Part shown: in pieces, positions 24,507 through 36,317 of the stretch
How the letters are laid out: every line of letters starts with the position of its first letter
How positions within the stretch are numbered: position 1 is the stretch's first letter
Source: Enoplolaimus lenunculus
Lineage: Eukaryota; Nematoda; Enoplea; Enoplida; Thoracostomopsidae
Reading direction: 5' to 3'
Assembly: GCA_030248215.1 (NCBI GenBank)
Contig: JASANG010002035.1
Span: 62,001 to 126,000 of the forward strand
DNA length: 64,000 nt
Notes under the pieces: generated by a model
The model's database searches: none
Seen by the model: the letters and a program-made list of their open reading frames with translations, nothing else
Told to the model about the DNA's origin: nothing
Program-made: the position numbers and the translations under genes

Positions 24507-25222
24507 TCTCCAAAAACTTAAACTTAAATTATAGCTTAACTAAACTTGAATATTAGTTTTAGTAAAACTTAAATGGCTGGACGGACTAACTAAACTAGAA
24601 TTTTAAGTTTTACTTAAACTAACATATTTTTAAGTTAAACACGAGTTTAAGTAAACTTGTTTTTAGTTTAAGCAACAAGTGCAGCCCAGAAATTATGCGT
24701 ATCAAAGAGTTTACTAAGTTTACCTTAAACTAAAAATACGTAAGATTTTAAATTAGTTTAAGCGTAAACGTACTCGCTATAGTTCAGTTATTCAAGAAAG
24801 TTAGTTTAATACTGCTGGATTAGCTTAAGCTTAAATCAAGTTAAAGCTTTTAGAGAGTATTTTATTCTTATAGGCGCGTTCCACGGCATATGTACAAGCC
24901 ACACCGATACCCAAACTATTTATCAACATCAAGCTATGTAATAAACAAACCAGCGGCGATGTTAATTGCAAATTTTGCCTATACAATGCCATTTATACGC
25001 ATGGAAGATGTGTTATTCACGGGAATACTCCCGCATCGGCTAAATATTACGTTGGTTGATGGTCAAACACAGCAACGTTTATTTCTACCTTCACAAGTAT
25101 TTTGCCCGTACAAACTATACGATTGTCGGTACCGGTACAGTTATTTGTCCGCCCACGTTCGCTGGCCGCGATATATGACACAATACTGGCTGACGAACAA
25201 TTTTGTTTCGATCCACTGTAAG
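21854..25222 (+). CDS. GT31 beta-1,3-glycosyltransferase (beta-1,3-galactosyltransferase-like)
   Basis: Exons 21854-22140, 22820-23269 and 24874 to about 25222 join cleanly (phase 2 at both junctions). Exon 1 encodes a type II signal anchor: a short N-terminus, then about residues 9-28 (LWSATTIFVSIALLFLLII), as expected for a Golgi enzyme with a lumenal catalytic domain. Exon 2 has the GT31 RxxxRxTW motif (RMLVRTTW) and the metal- and sugar-nucleotide-binding DxD (KVDSDIYI). Exon 3 has RYPNYLSTSSYVI and the conserved acidic motif EDVLFTG, then paired cysteines (CPYKLYDC). Family role: transfer of Gal, GlcNAc or GalNAc in beta-1,3 linkage; donor and acceptor cannot be told here. The last exon is unclear: either the frame runs to a stop at 25243, or it splices at GT 25218 or 25223 to a candidate exon after TTTCAG at 25619. 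The second intron is 1.6 kb and holds a family F element and an ATT microsatellite. Confidence 0.87.
23714..24033. mobile_element. Family F inverted-repeat element, copy 2
   Basis: Left end ACCAAGAGTGCATAATTC; right end TGACTCTTGGTA, with GAGTGTGCAA on the left answered by TTGCATATTC on the right. The core contains GGGCGTTGCGTTTTTGGCC and a tRNA-B-box-like GGTTCGATCCC. Related copies are at 53877-54190 and 4547-4768. Located in GT31 intron 2. Confidence 0.65.
24469..24504. repeat. (ATT)12 microsatellite
   Basis: Twelve perfect ATT units in GT31 intron 2. About 330 bp of AAACTTAA-rich low-complexity DNA follows, up to the next exon. Confidence 0.97.
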
Positions 25223-26789
25223 GTACGGTTTTTAACTATATGAAACTTTGTAATTTAACTCTGATTGGTAATATTTCGTAAAACGATGTTTATATATGAT
25301 GTAGAGGCATATGTCGTGCTTCAGCCGAAACCAGTACTGGAAGTGGAATGCAAACTGAATTTGATTAGTTGTTTTTCGTTTGACCTATCGTGTGAATTTT
25401 AACTCCGGGTGAAACTCACCGATGAACAACTTTTTGATTGTGCGTGGTTGTAACTTTTCTCTTTTATATCAATCCTTAAGCAAAAAACAGTTTGCGTTTC
25501 CTGTATAGGCACACGAAATCGACCTTAAGTCGACCAGTTAATAATAGTATTTGGCATGAATAGCAGATTTAGGCTTACGAAATATATACCATTGCAAATG
25601 AATTGTTAGTTTATTTCAGTCGACATCCAAACTTCGATTCACAAATCGTTGGAGGTACAATTTTATGGAAGAACTTATACCAAACTATAGCATGTATACG
25701 CGAAAGAAGCTTAAAATAGCACTCAATTTGTCTTTAGCAAACGCGTGCGTCAAACATTAGCTTAAAATTATTAGATTTTTTATAAATTTAGTATAGCAAG
25801 CGTCATTGTCTCTACACGGCAGTGACAAGGACTGCGCTAATTTATATTTGCGCCGCGCGCCGCCGCCATCCGCCGATGCAAGATGTTACCGATCGGCGGA
25901 AAAATGAATCTATTTGGCTTCTGTGTTCCTTACGCTACCCTTCTCAAAAAGTCACCTGGTGTCTGCATGATATATTATGAAACATTCATAATGTCGAGTC
26001 AAGAAATGATGTCTTTTTCGACGATCGTTGAAGTCTTTGAGTTGATTTGGTGAAATACAAATCCAATGAAAATGCAAAAGAATTGCGGACAGCAATTTTA
26101 GCTTGTTTATTGTCTGCGGAACTGAAAAGGAATTGGCCAATTGAGGATTGGTAAACAAAGTTAGGTTCAATATTGACAAAATATACGCTTTCTCATCGAT
26201 AGCTGATATGTTTGGGATAATTTGGTCAACCTGAAGCTTATTTATAACTAAAATCCAAAAAATAATGTCGAATTGCGGCCAGAGATTACATTGGTTGGTT
26301 TGGGCAACTGAAAACGATTATCCAATGCCAGAAATCGTAACAAGCGGTGTTTCTTTAGAAAATGTAGGTACATTTTTTCGTTAGAAACACGAGTATATGC
26401 AAAGCAGCAAGAACACGAGCATATATTTTACTTTAACAGCAAACGAATTGATTTGCGTTTGGTTTACACCGTCTAATCCGGTTGAACAGGTGAATAATTC
26501 ATAGGTTATCTTGATATTACAAAATGCTTAGTGTTTAGTAGAGTTGCAAGATTAAAAAATAAATACCCGGACCCGGATGCGGAATTTATTGAAGCGAAAA
26601 CCCGGACCCGGATCCGGAATTTTTCGGCAAAAATACCCGGAACAACCGGAATACCCGGACCCGGATGCAACTGTAGTGTTTAGCATCACGCGCCCCCAAG
26701 CCGCAATCCTGGATGCGCTCCATGCATGTATGCGTTGTACAAAATCTTCACAAGACGTGTAAGCCAACATTGTTCAGGCTCGAGCGTCA

Positions 26790-26862
26790 AGCTCTTCTAG
26801 TCGAATGGTAACATTAAACGCATTCCTGCCGAGAAGCTGATGGTTTGAATCTTAGCTTAAAA
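26790..26862 (+). repeat. tRNA-like sequence, possible SINE remnant
   Basis: TCTAGTCGAATGGTAAC resembles a tRNA D-arm/A box and GATGGTTTGAATC a T-arm/B box at about the right distance. Stems are too poor for a functional tRNA. Confidence 0.3.
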
Positions 26863-27493
26863 TACGAGATACGCGATGAAATTTAATAATCGTGAAGCAA
26901 AGAGTTGAATTTTACGACGCTTATCTTATACTGTGGTTTAGTTTTATTTGATTAATAAATTTTGAGTTTGATTCTTCGCAATATTGGCCAGCTTTATCAA
27001 ACTTTTACTTTATCGAAAATTTTCAAAAATGCCGACTAATCGACTATTGTATTAAAGTCGTTCTTGTTCTGATTCTGTAAGGAGCTCAGTCATTTCTGCA
27101 GTACTCATTGCCATTGTAAGCATTTATGAAATCATAGGATTTGTTTGTATCCTTGACGCCGTACCGTAATTCAACGAACCACTTACAACAACCTCACGAA
27201 GGCAAGGTCGCGAAAAGCGTAATTGTTGAACCATAGACAATAGCTTGCGTGAATGGTGTGCGGTAGAAAAAAACGACGGTGGGTTGAAAAATAACAGTGC
27301 GTTCCGAATAGGAATGGGTACCTCTGGAAAGGCGAAATAACTATCAAACACGCCCCTCTTATTGTCACAACAGTAGGAGATTGCGTAAGTAAGGTATTTT
27401 GAAAGGGGTCGCGGCTACTGCTTAAAATAAAAAAATATCAACTGAAACGTTTTTGTTTCAAAACGGTCCCGCATAAATAATTTTCAAACTTAC

Positions 27494-27643
27494 CTGCCGA
27501 GATCCAGGCTCAAGTTGGGATTTAAAGCTCCAACTTCAATATGCAAAGCGTATACAAACAGCTATCGACTGCCGAGATCCAGGCTCAAGTTGGGATTTAA
27601 AGCTCCAACTTCAATATGCAAAGCGTATACAAACAGCTATCGA
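27494..27643. repeat. 75-bp tandem duplication
   Basis: Two adjacent 75-bp copies, beginning CTGCCGAGATCCAGGCTC and ending AACAGCTATCGA, that look identical. No coding potential seen; a recent local duplication. Confidence 0.95.
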
Positions 27644-28874
27644 CTATAGGAGTTTGACGTTCAATCTCGAGCGTGGTCGTCGCGCAAAGTTAGAGCTGTA
27701 AAACTCAGTCTAGCGTTCGTGCTCCACAAACAAGTGTCAACACTTGCGACTTTCGTACTGGTCGATTTAGAGGTTTAAAATTCAGCACATTTATCGTATT
27801 TTAATTTGCCTATTTGGGTAAGTATCAATTTTGACATCAACAATTGTATGAGTTCGTCACTTTGAAAACTTTTATTGCTAACTAGTGACCGGTGCAATAC
27901 TTGTATAAAAATGTGGACCTAAATTACAATTGCAACATTTTCACAACTTGTTCTGAACTGCGACATATTAAACGTCCATTTTTGTTTGGAGAGTACTGAG
28001 GTGCATGAAATGCGCGCAGTCTAATTGAGAGGGTTCAGAAACATTTAGGGCCACCTGTAACCTTTAGTTTTCTAATGAAAGAATGAGCCCCCGTTTAAAT
28101 ATTTTTGACCATCCTGAATACTTATTAAAGAAGCTCCAGGGTACCACTGGAGGTTTGTCTCTGACTCCCCCCCCAAACAAACGATCTTCGCTCATGTACA
28201 ACTTTTACTTGCATATTTTTGGCAGCGGAAATTTTCGTTTTTTATATTCAGTGAAATTTGTACTCCCTTTGAGGTTAAATTGTAGACATTTTAACTGTGA
28301 ACAGAAGTATTTCAAAACAGAAGCTTTACAAACATATTATTTTTAGCACAAGTCAGGTTATCTTTAAAATTAGCAAATTACACATCATGTTCATCGTCTA
28401 ATTTTGCTTCACTTGCAGATCTGGCAACAATTTGTTAGCCTTCGACTCGGGCTTTTATCACCTCTGGTTAACCAGCAATAAGCCCACCTTTACTGTGTCT
28501 TGTTTTAATAGCAGAATAAAAGCATAGTAGCTGGCAAAGGCCTTTAAACCAAACGAAGCTGTATACAGCTATACAACAGTGCTTTGTGTTGTTAACCAAG
28601 TCCGTTCAATAAATACGTGCATGTTTGCTAGCCAAGTATATGCTTTAGTGTAAAAGGTCTTTGTGCCTATATTTTCTATGCGCCTAAGAGCATTGAGATA
28701 GCTTTATTTTAATGTGTGTACACAGTATTCGAAAGCTAAGTTGTACACAGTCTACGAGCCGTGGAACCGCACATATATTTTACATCATGCAAATAATTTT
28801 GTTTTAGGAACATTCTAATGTATATATATTCAAGCAAACTTTATTTGAGCTAGCACCGCTTAAACAGTTCGGTT

Positions 28875-29510
28875 TCTTGTACACTTTTACCCCCAACTGA
28901 TGTTAAAATTTTTAGATTCGGGCAAAACTTAGGCTTAGGCTTAGCCTGGTCGGGAGGCAACAGTTGCGTTTTAGTTCAATTGTTTTAAAAATGAACTGCT
29001 CTATTAAGACTAAGAGGGCGTTGACTTTTTGTACACATTCAGTCCAATCGTTGTTAACGATTTTACGTTCTGGCAAAACTTAGGCTTAGGGTTAACCTAT
29101 TAATCGGGAGTCTACAGATGCGTTTAGTTCGGTTGTTTTAGGTCGATGGTGGGATCAGAGTGAATAATCTAAGGATTATTTTATAGCCGACAAGCGCATT
29201 CAATATGATATAAAATAGCATAAAATTTTGTAAACGTCTTCCCCAGGGAATAGAGACGTTTTTGGTTAAAATTTTGAACAACTTGCAGTATCCGTGATAC
29301 CAAAATATTGTGTGTAACTATTCAACTTAGCACCACAACATATCGTAGACCCCTGAGAATTTGTGGATCACCATTTACGCTAAGGCTTCGGCTTTTCTGA
29401 TGAAAACTTAGGCTTAGGCTTCGGCAATTGCCGAGGCACAAGTTGCCGTTGATTCATACAATTTTGAATTCTCTTTCATGAGCGTAGTTTTGTATTTGTG
29501 TACACTTTTT
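28875..29510. repeat. Three related modules with telomere-like runs
   Basis: A module with TTGTACAC, then GGCAAAACTTAGGCTTAGG, then a GGGAG-CAACAGTTGCGTT-like segment recurs at about 28875-28985 and 29028-29140. A third, more diverged version is at about 29385-29510. Similar pieces are at about 22300-22380 and 33395-33490. Ends are not clear. Confidence 0.5.
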
Positions 29511-30838
29511 GGTACGGTCTATGGATAAAAGAACACACGGTTAGTATACAACATTGTGACTATAAACTGTGCCAGCCGTAGTGGGTAACATCATTGCATA
29601 GCCACCAAGCAGAGATATTATGTTGTACACAAGGTTTCCATGTTGTGTGAGGAGGCAACTCATGGACTCAGATACACATGGCATAGGTAAAACGTTGTGT
29701 TTCCTTCACCTGACATTGTGCGATATACTAGCGTTAATTGTATTTATTACTTGCTATGAACATGGTAACTTTGCGAAATATGTTTCTTTTGTGTTGGATA
29801 ATAAGCATACTTAGGGGTGGAAACGATCGTAATGTATCTGATATTTACTGCGCTGCCGTATTATGCGGCAGTTTTCACAACAAAGTGAATGCCAGATAAA
29901 AAGGTACTAAGCTCGCAAGGCCATTTTTTTCTTGAGCTTAAAGAGTTAAGATAGTCCTGGCATATTAACCTCGCATTGGAGGATTCGTGTTTAAAGCCTC
30001 GGCTTCGCTGCATGCAAACTTGCATAAAACAATGTTAAAGTTTGAACCGTATTCTCAGTTGTGTGTAGCATCTACTGTCAGTTAGTAATAGGTTTTTAAT
30101 TGTATGAAACTTGCATCTACTGATCAGGTATATTTGTTTGCACAGAAGTGCGTAAATTACAAAATTCAAATGCTTAAATGTATAAGCCTCCAAACCACGC
30201 AATTTACTGGAGTTTAGGTTCTAAAAGATTTTTACTAGCTGTGTATAGGTAGTACACTAGAAAACTAGCAAGTCTTTGAGAATCAGCAGCATTAGCACCG
30301 AAACCTCGAGGTCCCTTGTATAGAGGAATGCAAAAGGACCTTGGAGTTGCGACGTGGCGGGACGGAACCTCGACCAACAAATATTCAACTCGTTCTTATT
30401 TGTACGAAAATATAGGTAAAAATGGCTTCTAATGTTTGTGTTTGTACAACTCTTGGTTTATAAGTCATATAAAACCAAATCTGTACACAAAAGTGAAAAC
30501 GCCCAGCATCTGTAACTTGGGTACAATTACAGCTAACTTTAACGTTCATATTACAAAATTTGTAAATTACCAATATTGCAAGCTGGGCGCAACCGGATAT
30601 TGTTTCCATTCGGTCATTTAAAATTTTATACTCCAATATCCGTTTTCCGTTTTATCTTTTAAAATGTTATGTTTTATTTTTCTGTTTTCGCTATTTTGAT
30701 ATCAATCTGTTTCCGTTATTTTTACAATCCGTTTTGAGATTGTAACCATTAGTACTACATTACAGCGTTAAAATCTCTCTGTATTCATTATCCCTGTGTA
30801 GTTGACAGCTGATACGCCAAAATAACACCAAATAAATC

Positions 30839-33800
30839 ATGGCATACTTAGAGGCGCCACAAGTAAGCGATGCCACACCAGGCATTAGCTCAAGTACCGG
30901 CTATAAAAAACCAAAACCGTTTCTATGCGTTGAATGCGGCGTGTATTTTGGGAGCAAAATGGAACTTACCGAACACAATAACACTCACACTGGGGCGAAA
31001 CCATTCGCGTGTGACATTTGCGGTGCTTGCTTTAACCGGCGCTCAACTCTGTGGAATCACAAACGAATTCATTCAGATATCCGACCATTTTCATGCGCCC
31101 TATGCGGAATGATGTTCAAATGGAAAAATTCACTCAAATGTCATCAAGCAATGCATCGTCGCCGAAGTGCGTCCGCGTGTGACGTTGAGTTGGTCGAGTT
31201 GTCAAATATTCCGAGCGATAACAACAACAACAACAACAACAACGACGACAACATCAACAACAGCTATAATAATAACAATAATAATAGTAACAACACCGCT
31301 AACAACTGCAATAACTGTCGCAGCGTAAACGACCACATTGGAGTAGTAACCGCAGCGTCGAACGGGATCCACAACGTTTCTGACGCGATTAATCAAACGG
31401 CATCAGCAAACGTTGAATACCCGAATAATAATGATAATAATAGTAATAATAACAATAATAATAGTAATAATAATAACACTGTTCCGGATTGTTCGCAGTC
31501 GAGCTACAAAGTACTAGTGAACAGTATTCTGCAACAAAATCAAAGCAATGCTTGTCAACAGTATAATACATCAATGGCGAATACAACAACTGGGATCGGA
31601 GCACCGGAACGGCAGACCTCCTGGATTGACAATGAAACCAGCAAAGATACACGAAAACTGCAGGATCATGAAGATTTATCGACAAATTTTCAAGACGAAG
31701 GAATTCACGCTACAGAATGGCTAGATTTAGAACAACTTAGCCACGATCTCATGGACACCGCAACTCCGCACTTAGACGGCAACCTGGGTGAAGAATATAT
31801 TTCGAATCTTAACAGTCACACCTCAAATTCTGCAACAATTAGTGACACTGTTGACCAAGTTGGAAGTATGGGCTATATGGCGGTTCATCAAACGACTGCG
31901 ACAGCTGGTACCGAAGAAATGAGTACTTGCGACGCTTTCAGTGAAGCCGCTGCAAACGCCTGTATTGAACAGGTTGTTGAAGGTTAGTTATTCAGTGGGG
32001 TTTTGTTAAAATTGCTAATTTTAAATATTTCGGTTTGGCAAATGGTTGAGAGAGATTCTTCGACACTTTACTTTCCGCCGCATATTTCAAATACGAATAT
32101 GTGTCTCGTAGCGGAGAACCCGCAGCCAGAGGGAGGCTATTAATGCTCCGCTCCTATCTTTTAGCCGCATAGCAGTTTGAGCTGGCTACGGGCTTGTCTG
32201 TCGTTAATTTTACACGTGACTTAGGCTTAAGGTTCCGGAAATGGTTTACTCCAAAGCCTTAGCCAAAACCTTTGCCTACTCCTTTTCCTAAACCTTAATC
32301 TTAAATGTTGGCGAAGTGTACAATGAGGCGAGATGATTTCCATGATAAAGTTTCAAACGCAAATTATTATGTTCCCTTTAGGTGGTTTAGTCTGTGATAA
32401 GTTGGATTAATTGTCTATCGATATAAACAAGTCAAGTATATATACATCTTGCTTCAGCAACACGAATGAGCGAATCAACTGCACAACCGTTTCCAGAGAC
32501 AACCTATCAGACTACGCCAACGCCATATTCAAGTATATCGTTGACCGGAAGACAAGGATATCCAAAAACAGTTGAAAAAATATTAGACAAAGTAAGAGTG
32601 GTGCTATACTTGAGGCGTTATAGTTTTAATGACATCTGGCACCGTCCGTCACTGTGTGCCACCGTACGGTATCGTACGCTAAAGACTCACGTACGATACC
32701 GTATGGTGACAGACTTTGATCGATTATGTAGAGGTAAAAAAATTTCGCTCGCTGCACAAGCAACTACAGTCGAATGCAGCTTATAGAAGAAGAGGTGGTT
32801 ATCTTGTTTTTCTAGGTGGCTAAAATTTTCAGGAAGGGCAGATATATAAGGGTTTTCGATGACTTATAAGCAAGGTTGAAAAATTTTTAGGGAAGAGGGG
32901 CAAAATTCCTTTAGTGGAGTTGAGCCCCTCTTGCCACCCTCTGACTACGGGTCTGTCTTCGCACGCTGATGATTTTCGGACTGATGATTATGTCAAAACC
33001 AATTTTCGGTTTTTTTGGTTGTAGAAAGTTACCGGTGACACGGTGTTTTATTTAATTCGCTGGCTTAACTGCTCTGACACTGAAGATTCGTGGACGCCTG
33101 CTCGTGAACTCGACTGTGATACAATTGTTTTACAATTTGAACGCGATTGGCACAACAAACGAAACAGTTTGCAACGATTAAGCAGAAGTCTGTCGAAAAA
33201 AGCTGCGACAGATCCAATGAAAGCACCAGCAGGTTAATAATATTTACAATTATAAAGTTATCGGTTTTTAGTCAAGGGTTGTACCTGACAAAAATGTACT
33301 GTGCACAACGCACCACCTCTTTAAAATTTTAAATTTTTTAAAATTATTAATACCACTGCTTGTATATATGATGCTACGTCAACTGTATGGGGTCTTGTAT
33401 ACTTTCGCCCCACGGTTTTGTTAATTTTCATTTTTTGCATATAACTGAGGTTTAGAGTTGGACCCAGGATATACTTAGGCTTAGGTTTGTGAGAGAGGGT
33501 ACAGCAGCCTCAGTATGCCTCTATCCAAATTTTTAGCTCCTCTGTGACATGTTATGCTAGCCACATGCCTTATGAAATTTTACTCATTGCTATAGTTTGA
33601 TGTATATAACACATGACTGGTATTGCGGCGTTTGTATCTGTACGGGTTTTTACGGAAACTAAAGTGTAGTTTGTGGTCTAAGTTGTCACACAAACACAGA
33701 TGCATAATCCACAATAACTAATGTACGTCATGTAAAATATTTTCGTGGCTGCCTGGTATATTAGTGACCCGAATAAGAGCGGGGACTGATATTTATTTGG

Positions 33801-35806
33801 CGTTCCCCCTGTTATTCGGTTGCGGACTGTTATTTATTTTTAATTCAATCTTCGTTACTGATATATTCGGATTACAACACCGGTAGCGATAAAATGCAAG
33901 GTTATTCTTAAGAATGTACTTTTAAAATTAAGTATGCTTAAACGCTTCGAACTCAACTTTATTTGGTCCAGGAGTCATTTATGCACAATAGTTAGGAATA
34001 ATTGACATTTATGGACTAATTAGGGTTTAGGGACTCTATTCGCATACGGACTCTTGCTAGGGATACTTACTCTTATTGTTTGTACACAAAATGGGGACCC
34101 ACTTCTTATTACACCCCCTCTTATTTGAGCCACCACAGTATGCAATTTCAGGTATCATTCACCGACTTGATTACCCTGCACCATCTCATCCGTATGGTGC
34201 ACTACGGTCAAAGCGTTCTGCGGTATTCAACAATGATCGGATTCAGGCACATGACGCTAACGCGGCATTTCGAGACCAATTTGAACCATTCTTCAACAAT
34301 GAAGCAACAACAACTGGATATCATTCGCTGAGTATAAATTCAAATATCTCAAACAACACATCGTTTGTTGAAAATGAAACAATCGAAAATTCAACGCAAA
34401 ATGCTATTGGTACAAACGTTAATAATTCGCAACCTTTTTCAAATTGCAACAACGAAACGTTTATGCAGTCAAATGAGGTAAGCCAAGTTGACCAAGAAGA
34501 CTATCAAGATATTCAATTCGAGATGGAATGTAGTTTTGGGGCTGATTCCACAAACAGCAGTGTTACAGCAAATGAACAACGGCCACATGGCGAACTGGAG
34601 GACGACGTATGTGGTACAAATATTGGAGAAGATGTTACAATAATGTTCAGTGAGTTAGTGCAACGCTATGAAAGCGAGCATTCGGTAATTGAGTCACTGA
34701 AACGGTTTTTTGGAGCGCTCAATGAATGCGATGATAAAGGCGAATTTTGTCAGTTGTTGGACTCGGCAGCCAATCAATATCGACTCAACGGAGATTCTGT
34801 CAACTCAGCGTCGAATCAAAATTGTCGAGACGATTCAGTAGAAAATTCGATATACAATCGCGATTTAACGGCAGACGTGACAACGAATGAAAATGGTTCG
34901 AATAGTGGGATAGGAGGCTCAGTAGCAAATCACGACAGTACAACAGAAGCGAGCAGTAATTCGGCCGCCAATCAAACTTGTGCAGATGACGTCAATACTT
35001 CAACAGCTAATGCGAGTTCTCAATTTTCCACAAATTCAACTAACGTTTGTTTTACAGGATTCGCTATAAACATTAACAACCAATGTGATATGTCTGATCG
35101 AAATTGTAATTTAAATCAGGCTGAAAACAGTACTAATCAACCTGCAAATAGTCACTACTACGACTACGATTCTGAAAATCTAGTCAATTGCAATCATTTA
35201 CAGAATACAAGCTTGCAGACTCTGTCATCTGAGCTTACCAAAAACAGTTATCGTAACAGCAGCCTAAACTTTGAATTAAAATCAGAACCAAAACAAGATA
35301 ATATCGTATCGTATTCATCAATAGACAACGGAAACGAGCAAGTAAACATCGAGTTGAACGAAGCTATTTCAACTGAACAAATCAAATCAACGGCGGTTGA
35401 AAAACATTCTAACACCGGAGACTCAAATTGTAACACAAATTTTGACAATGATCTCGAACCGGATGTGTTTTATTTGCAAGCGGAAATGCAAAAAGCTGAA
35501 GGTCCCGTGATGAACGACAATAAGTCTGTCTTTTGCAATAATTCCAATCCAAATGTTTGCGATTTTGCTAATCTTCCTGTTAGTTTAAGTGAACAGTCTG
35601 CTGAAATGCTAATGTGTAATATCCCGAATCAGAAGTGTAATGCGATACCAAAGCCGCAAAGTGGTGAATTCGATTCATATCCGGCACTGAAAAATTTAGC
35701 AAACAAAGCCAACATTAAACGGAATGAAGCGAACAAAACGGAAAATACATCCGGGAAGAAAACGAATGGTTCTATGACAAAATGTACCAAACTTGAAGAT
35801 GTATGA
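30839..35806 (+). CDS. C2H2 zinc finger-chromodomain protein with Asn-rich regions
   Basis: Four exons: 30839-31982, 32458-32591, 33025-33232 and 34152-35806. They total 3141 nt, exactly 1047 codons with the stop, and phase agrees at all junctions. Three C2H2 fingers lie at about residues 30-50, 58-78 and 86-106, each C-x2-C-x12-H-x3-H, with linkers TGAKP and SDIRP. Poly-Asn tracts coded by AAC and AAT runs follow. Exons 2-3 together encode a chromodomain: YPKTVEKILDK, then VFYLIRWLNCSDTEDSWTP and LDCDTIVLQF. The last exon gives about 550 residues rich in Asn and Ser. Expected role: a nuclear DNA- and chromatin-binding regulator. Against HP1, the cage Trp is kept (LIRW), but the positions of the other two cage aromatics look like Lys and Cys, so H3K9me binding may be lost. 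Alternative: two adjacent genes, with ATG 32466 starting the second; the matching phase from exon 1 argues for one. Confidence 0.82.
32598..32720. repeat. Family E repeat (GTCCGTCAC-rich), copy 1
   Basis: Starts GTGGTGCTATACTTG, contains ACCGTCCGTCAC and the inverted pair ACGGTATCGTACG / CGTACGATACCGT. Copies with the same start are at 48615-48800 and about 53692-53745. It begins within ten bases of a splice donor. Confidence 0.6.
32805..32965. repeat. Interspersed repeat, family H copy 1
   Basis: Shares GATGACTTATAAGCAAGGTTG-like sequence, AGGGCAGATATA and a CCCTCTGAC-CGGGTCTGTC end with 51905-52075. No ends or coding capacity recognised. It lies in the chromodomain intron. Confidence 0.5.
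33760..34140 (+). mobile_element. Tc1/mariner-like MITE, family C copy 3
   Basis: Left end TTAGTGACCCGAATAAGAG; right end CCCTCTTATTTGAGCCACCA. The interior matches copies 2 and 4. It ends 11 bases before the acceptor AG (34150-34151) of the last zinc finger-chromodomain exon, so it supplies most of the 3' part of that intron. Confidence 0.75.
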
Positions 35807-35814
35807 TACTCCAA

Positions 35815-36010
35815 ATCTGTCTTGTTGAATATCATATCATATATACTGTTAATTTTGGAATATCATATGATATTCAACAATATGTCTGATTATGTCACGT
35901 GACATTCGCACACTTGTATGCTGAGATAACCTGAATAACCGTGCTTTGTATAGCAATATCACATGATATTCGAGTTTTGTCTGTCCGTATCATATGATGG
36001 TGACAAAAAT
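35815..36010. repeat. Cluster of ATCATATGAT palindromes downstream of the zinc finger-chromodomain gene
   Basis: A perfect 18-bp palindrome GAATATCATATGATATTC at 35858-35875 is preceded by a half-match (GTTGAATATCATAT at about 35824). It is followed by TCACGTGA, AATATCACATGATATT and ATCATATGAT further on. Meaning unknown; could be protein-binding sites or hairpin-forming remnants. Confidence 0.6.
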
Positions 36011-36317
36011 TTATGTTGATGTCGAATCAACATGTGACAAAACGTGAGCCGACTGCCCCAGTTATAACGTGAACCCCGCATAAGACTTCGGTGGAATCAT
36101 AAGTGACTTCTCTAAGCGCAAATCTAGAAAAGTCCTTGATATATGAAAATGCACATAATCATGAAAGTTCATGCGCAGTCTATGCGATTTATTGTGCTGC
36201 TAGCAGATTTGCACGCCATTTAATCGTTGCCGTGTCTATAGTGGCCCGCTATGCTTATTTTCGTAGTTGTTTCGTCAATGATCTATACACTGGCCCTTTA
36301 CTCAAATTGGGTGGAAC

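Larger units (their letters stand above)
25250..30838. other. Intergenic region between the GT31 and zinc finger-chromodomain genes
   Basis: No supported exons beyond the possible GT31 tail near 25620. It contains a low-complexity tract with repeated ACCCGGACCCGGAT (about 26560-26680), a tRNA-like fragment (about 26790-26862), a 75-bp tandem duplication (27494-27643) and three related modules with short TTAGGC runs at about 28875-28960, 29028-29105 and 29385-29510. An open frame from ATG at 29620 has hydrophobic character but no family or splice support. Confidence 0.5.
32458..33232 (+). other. Chromodomain split across two exons
   Basis: Acceptor TTCAG/CAACACG, donor GACAAA/GTAAGA, acceptor TTGTAG/AAAGTT, donor GCAG/GTTAAT. 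The 42 codons from ATG 32466 end on the chromodomain first strand (VEKILDK), and the next exon supplies KVTGDTVFYLIRW to the C-terminal helix. The intron in the middle starts with an inserted family E repeat a few bases after the donor. Confidence 0.85.

Noticed and set aside
32466-32468. ATG 32466 as the start of a separate chromodomain gene
   Set aside because: Possible, but the upstream exon ends at a donor with exactly the phase needed to read through, so one gene is preferred.
34076-34151. Start of the long Asn-rich frame as a separate gene
   Set aside because: The first 75 bases lie in a family C MITE; the acceptor at 34151 joins the exon in phase to the chromodomain exon.
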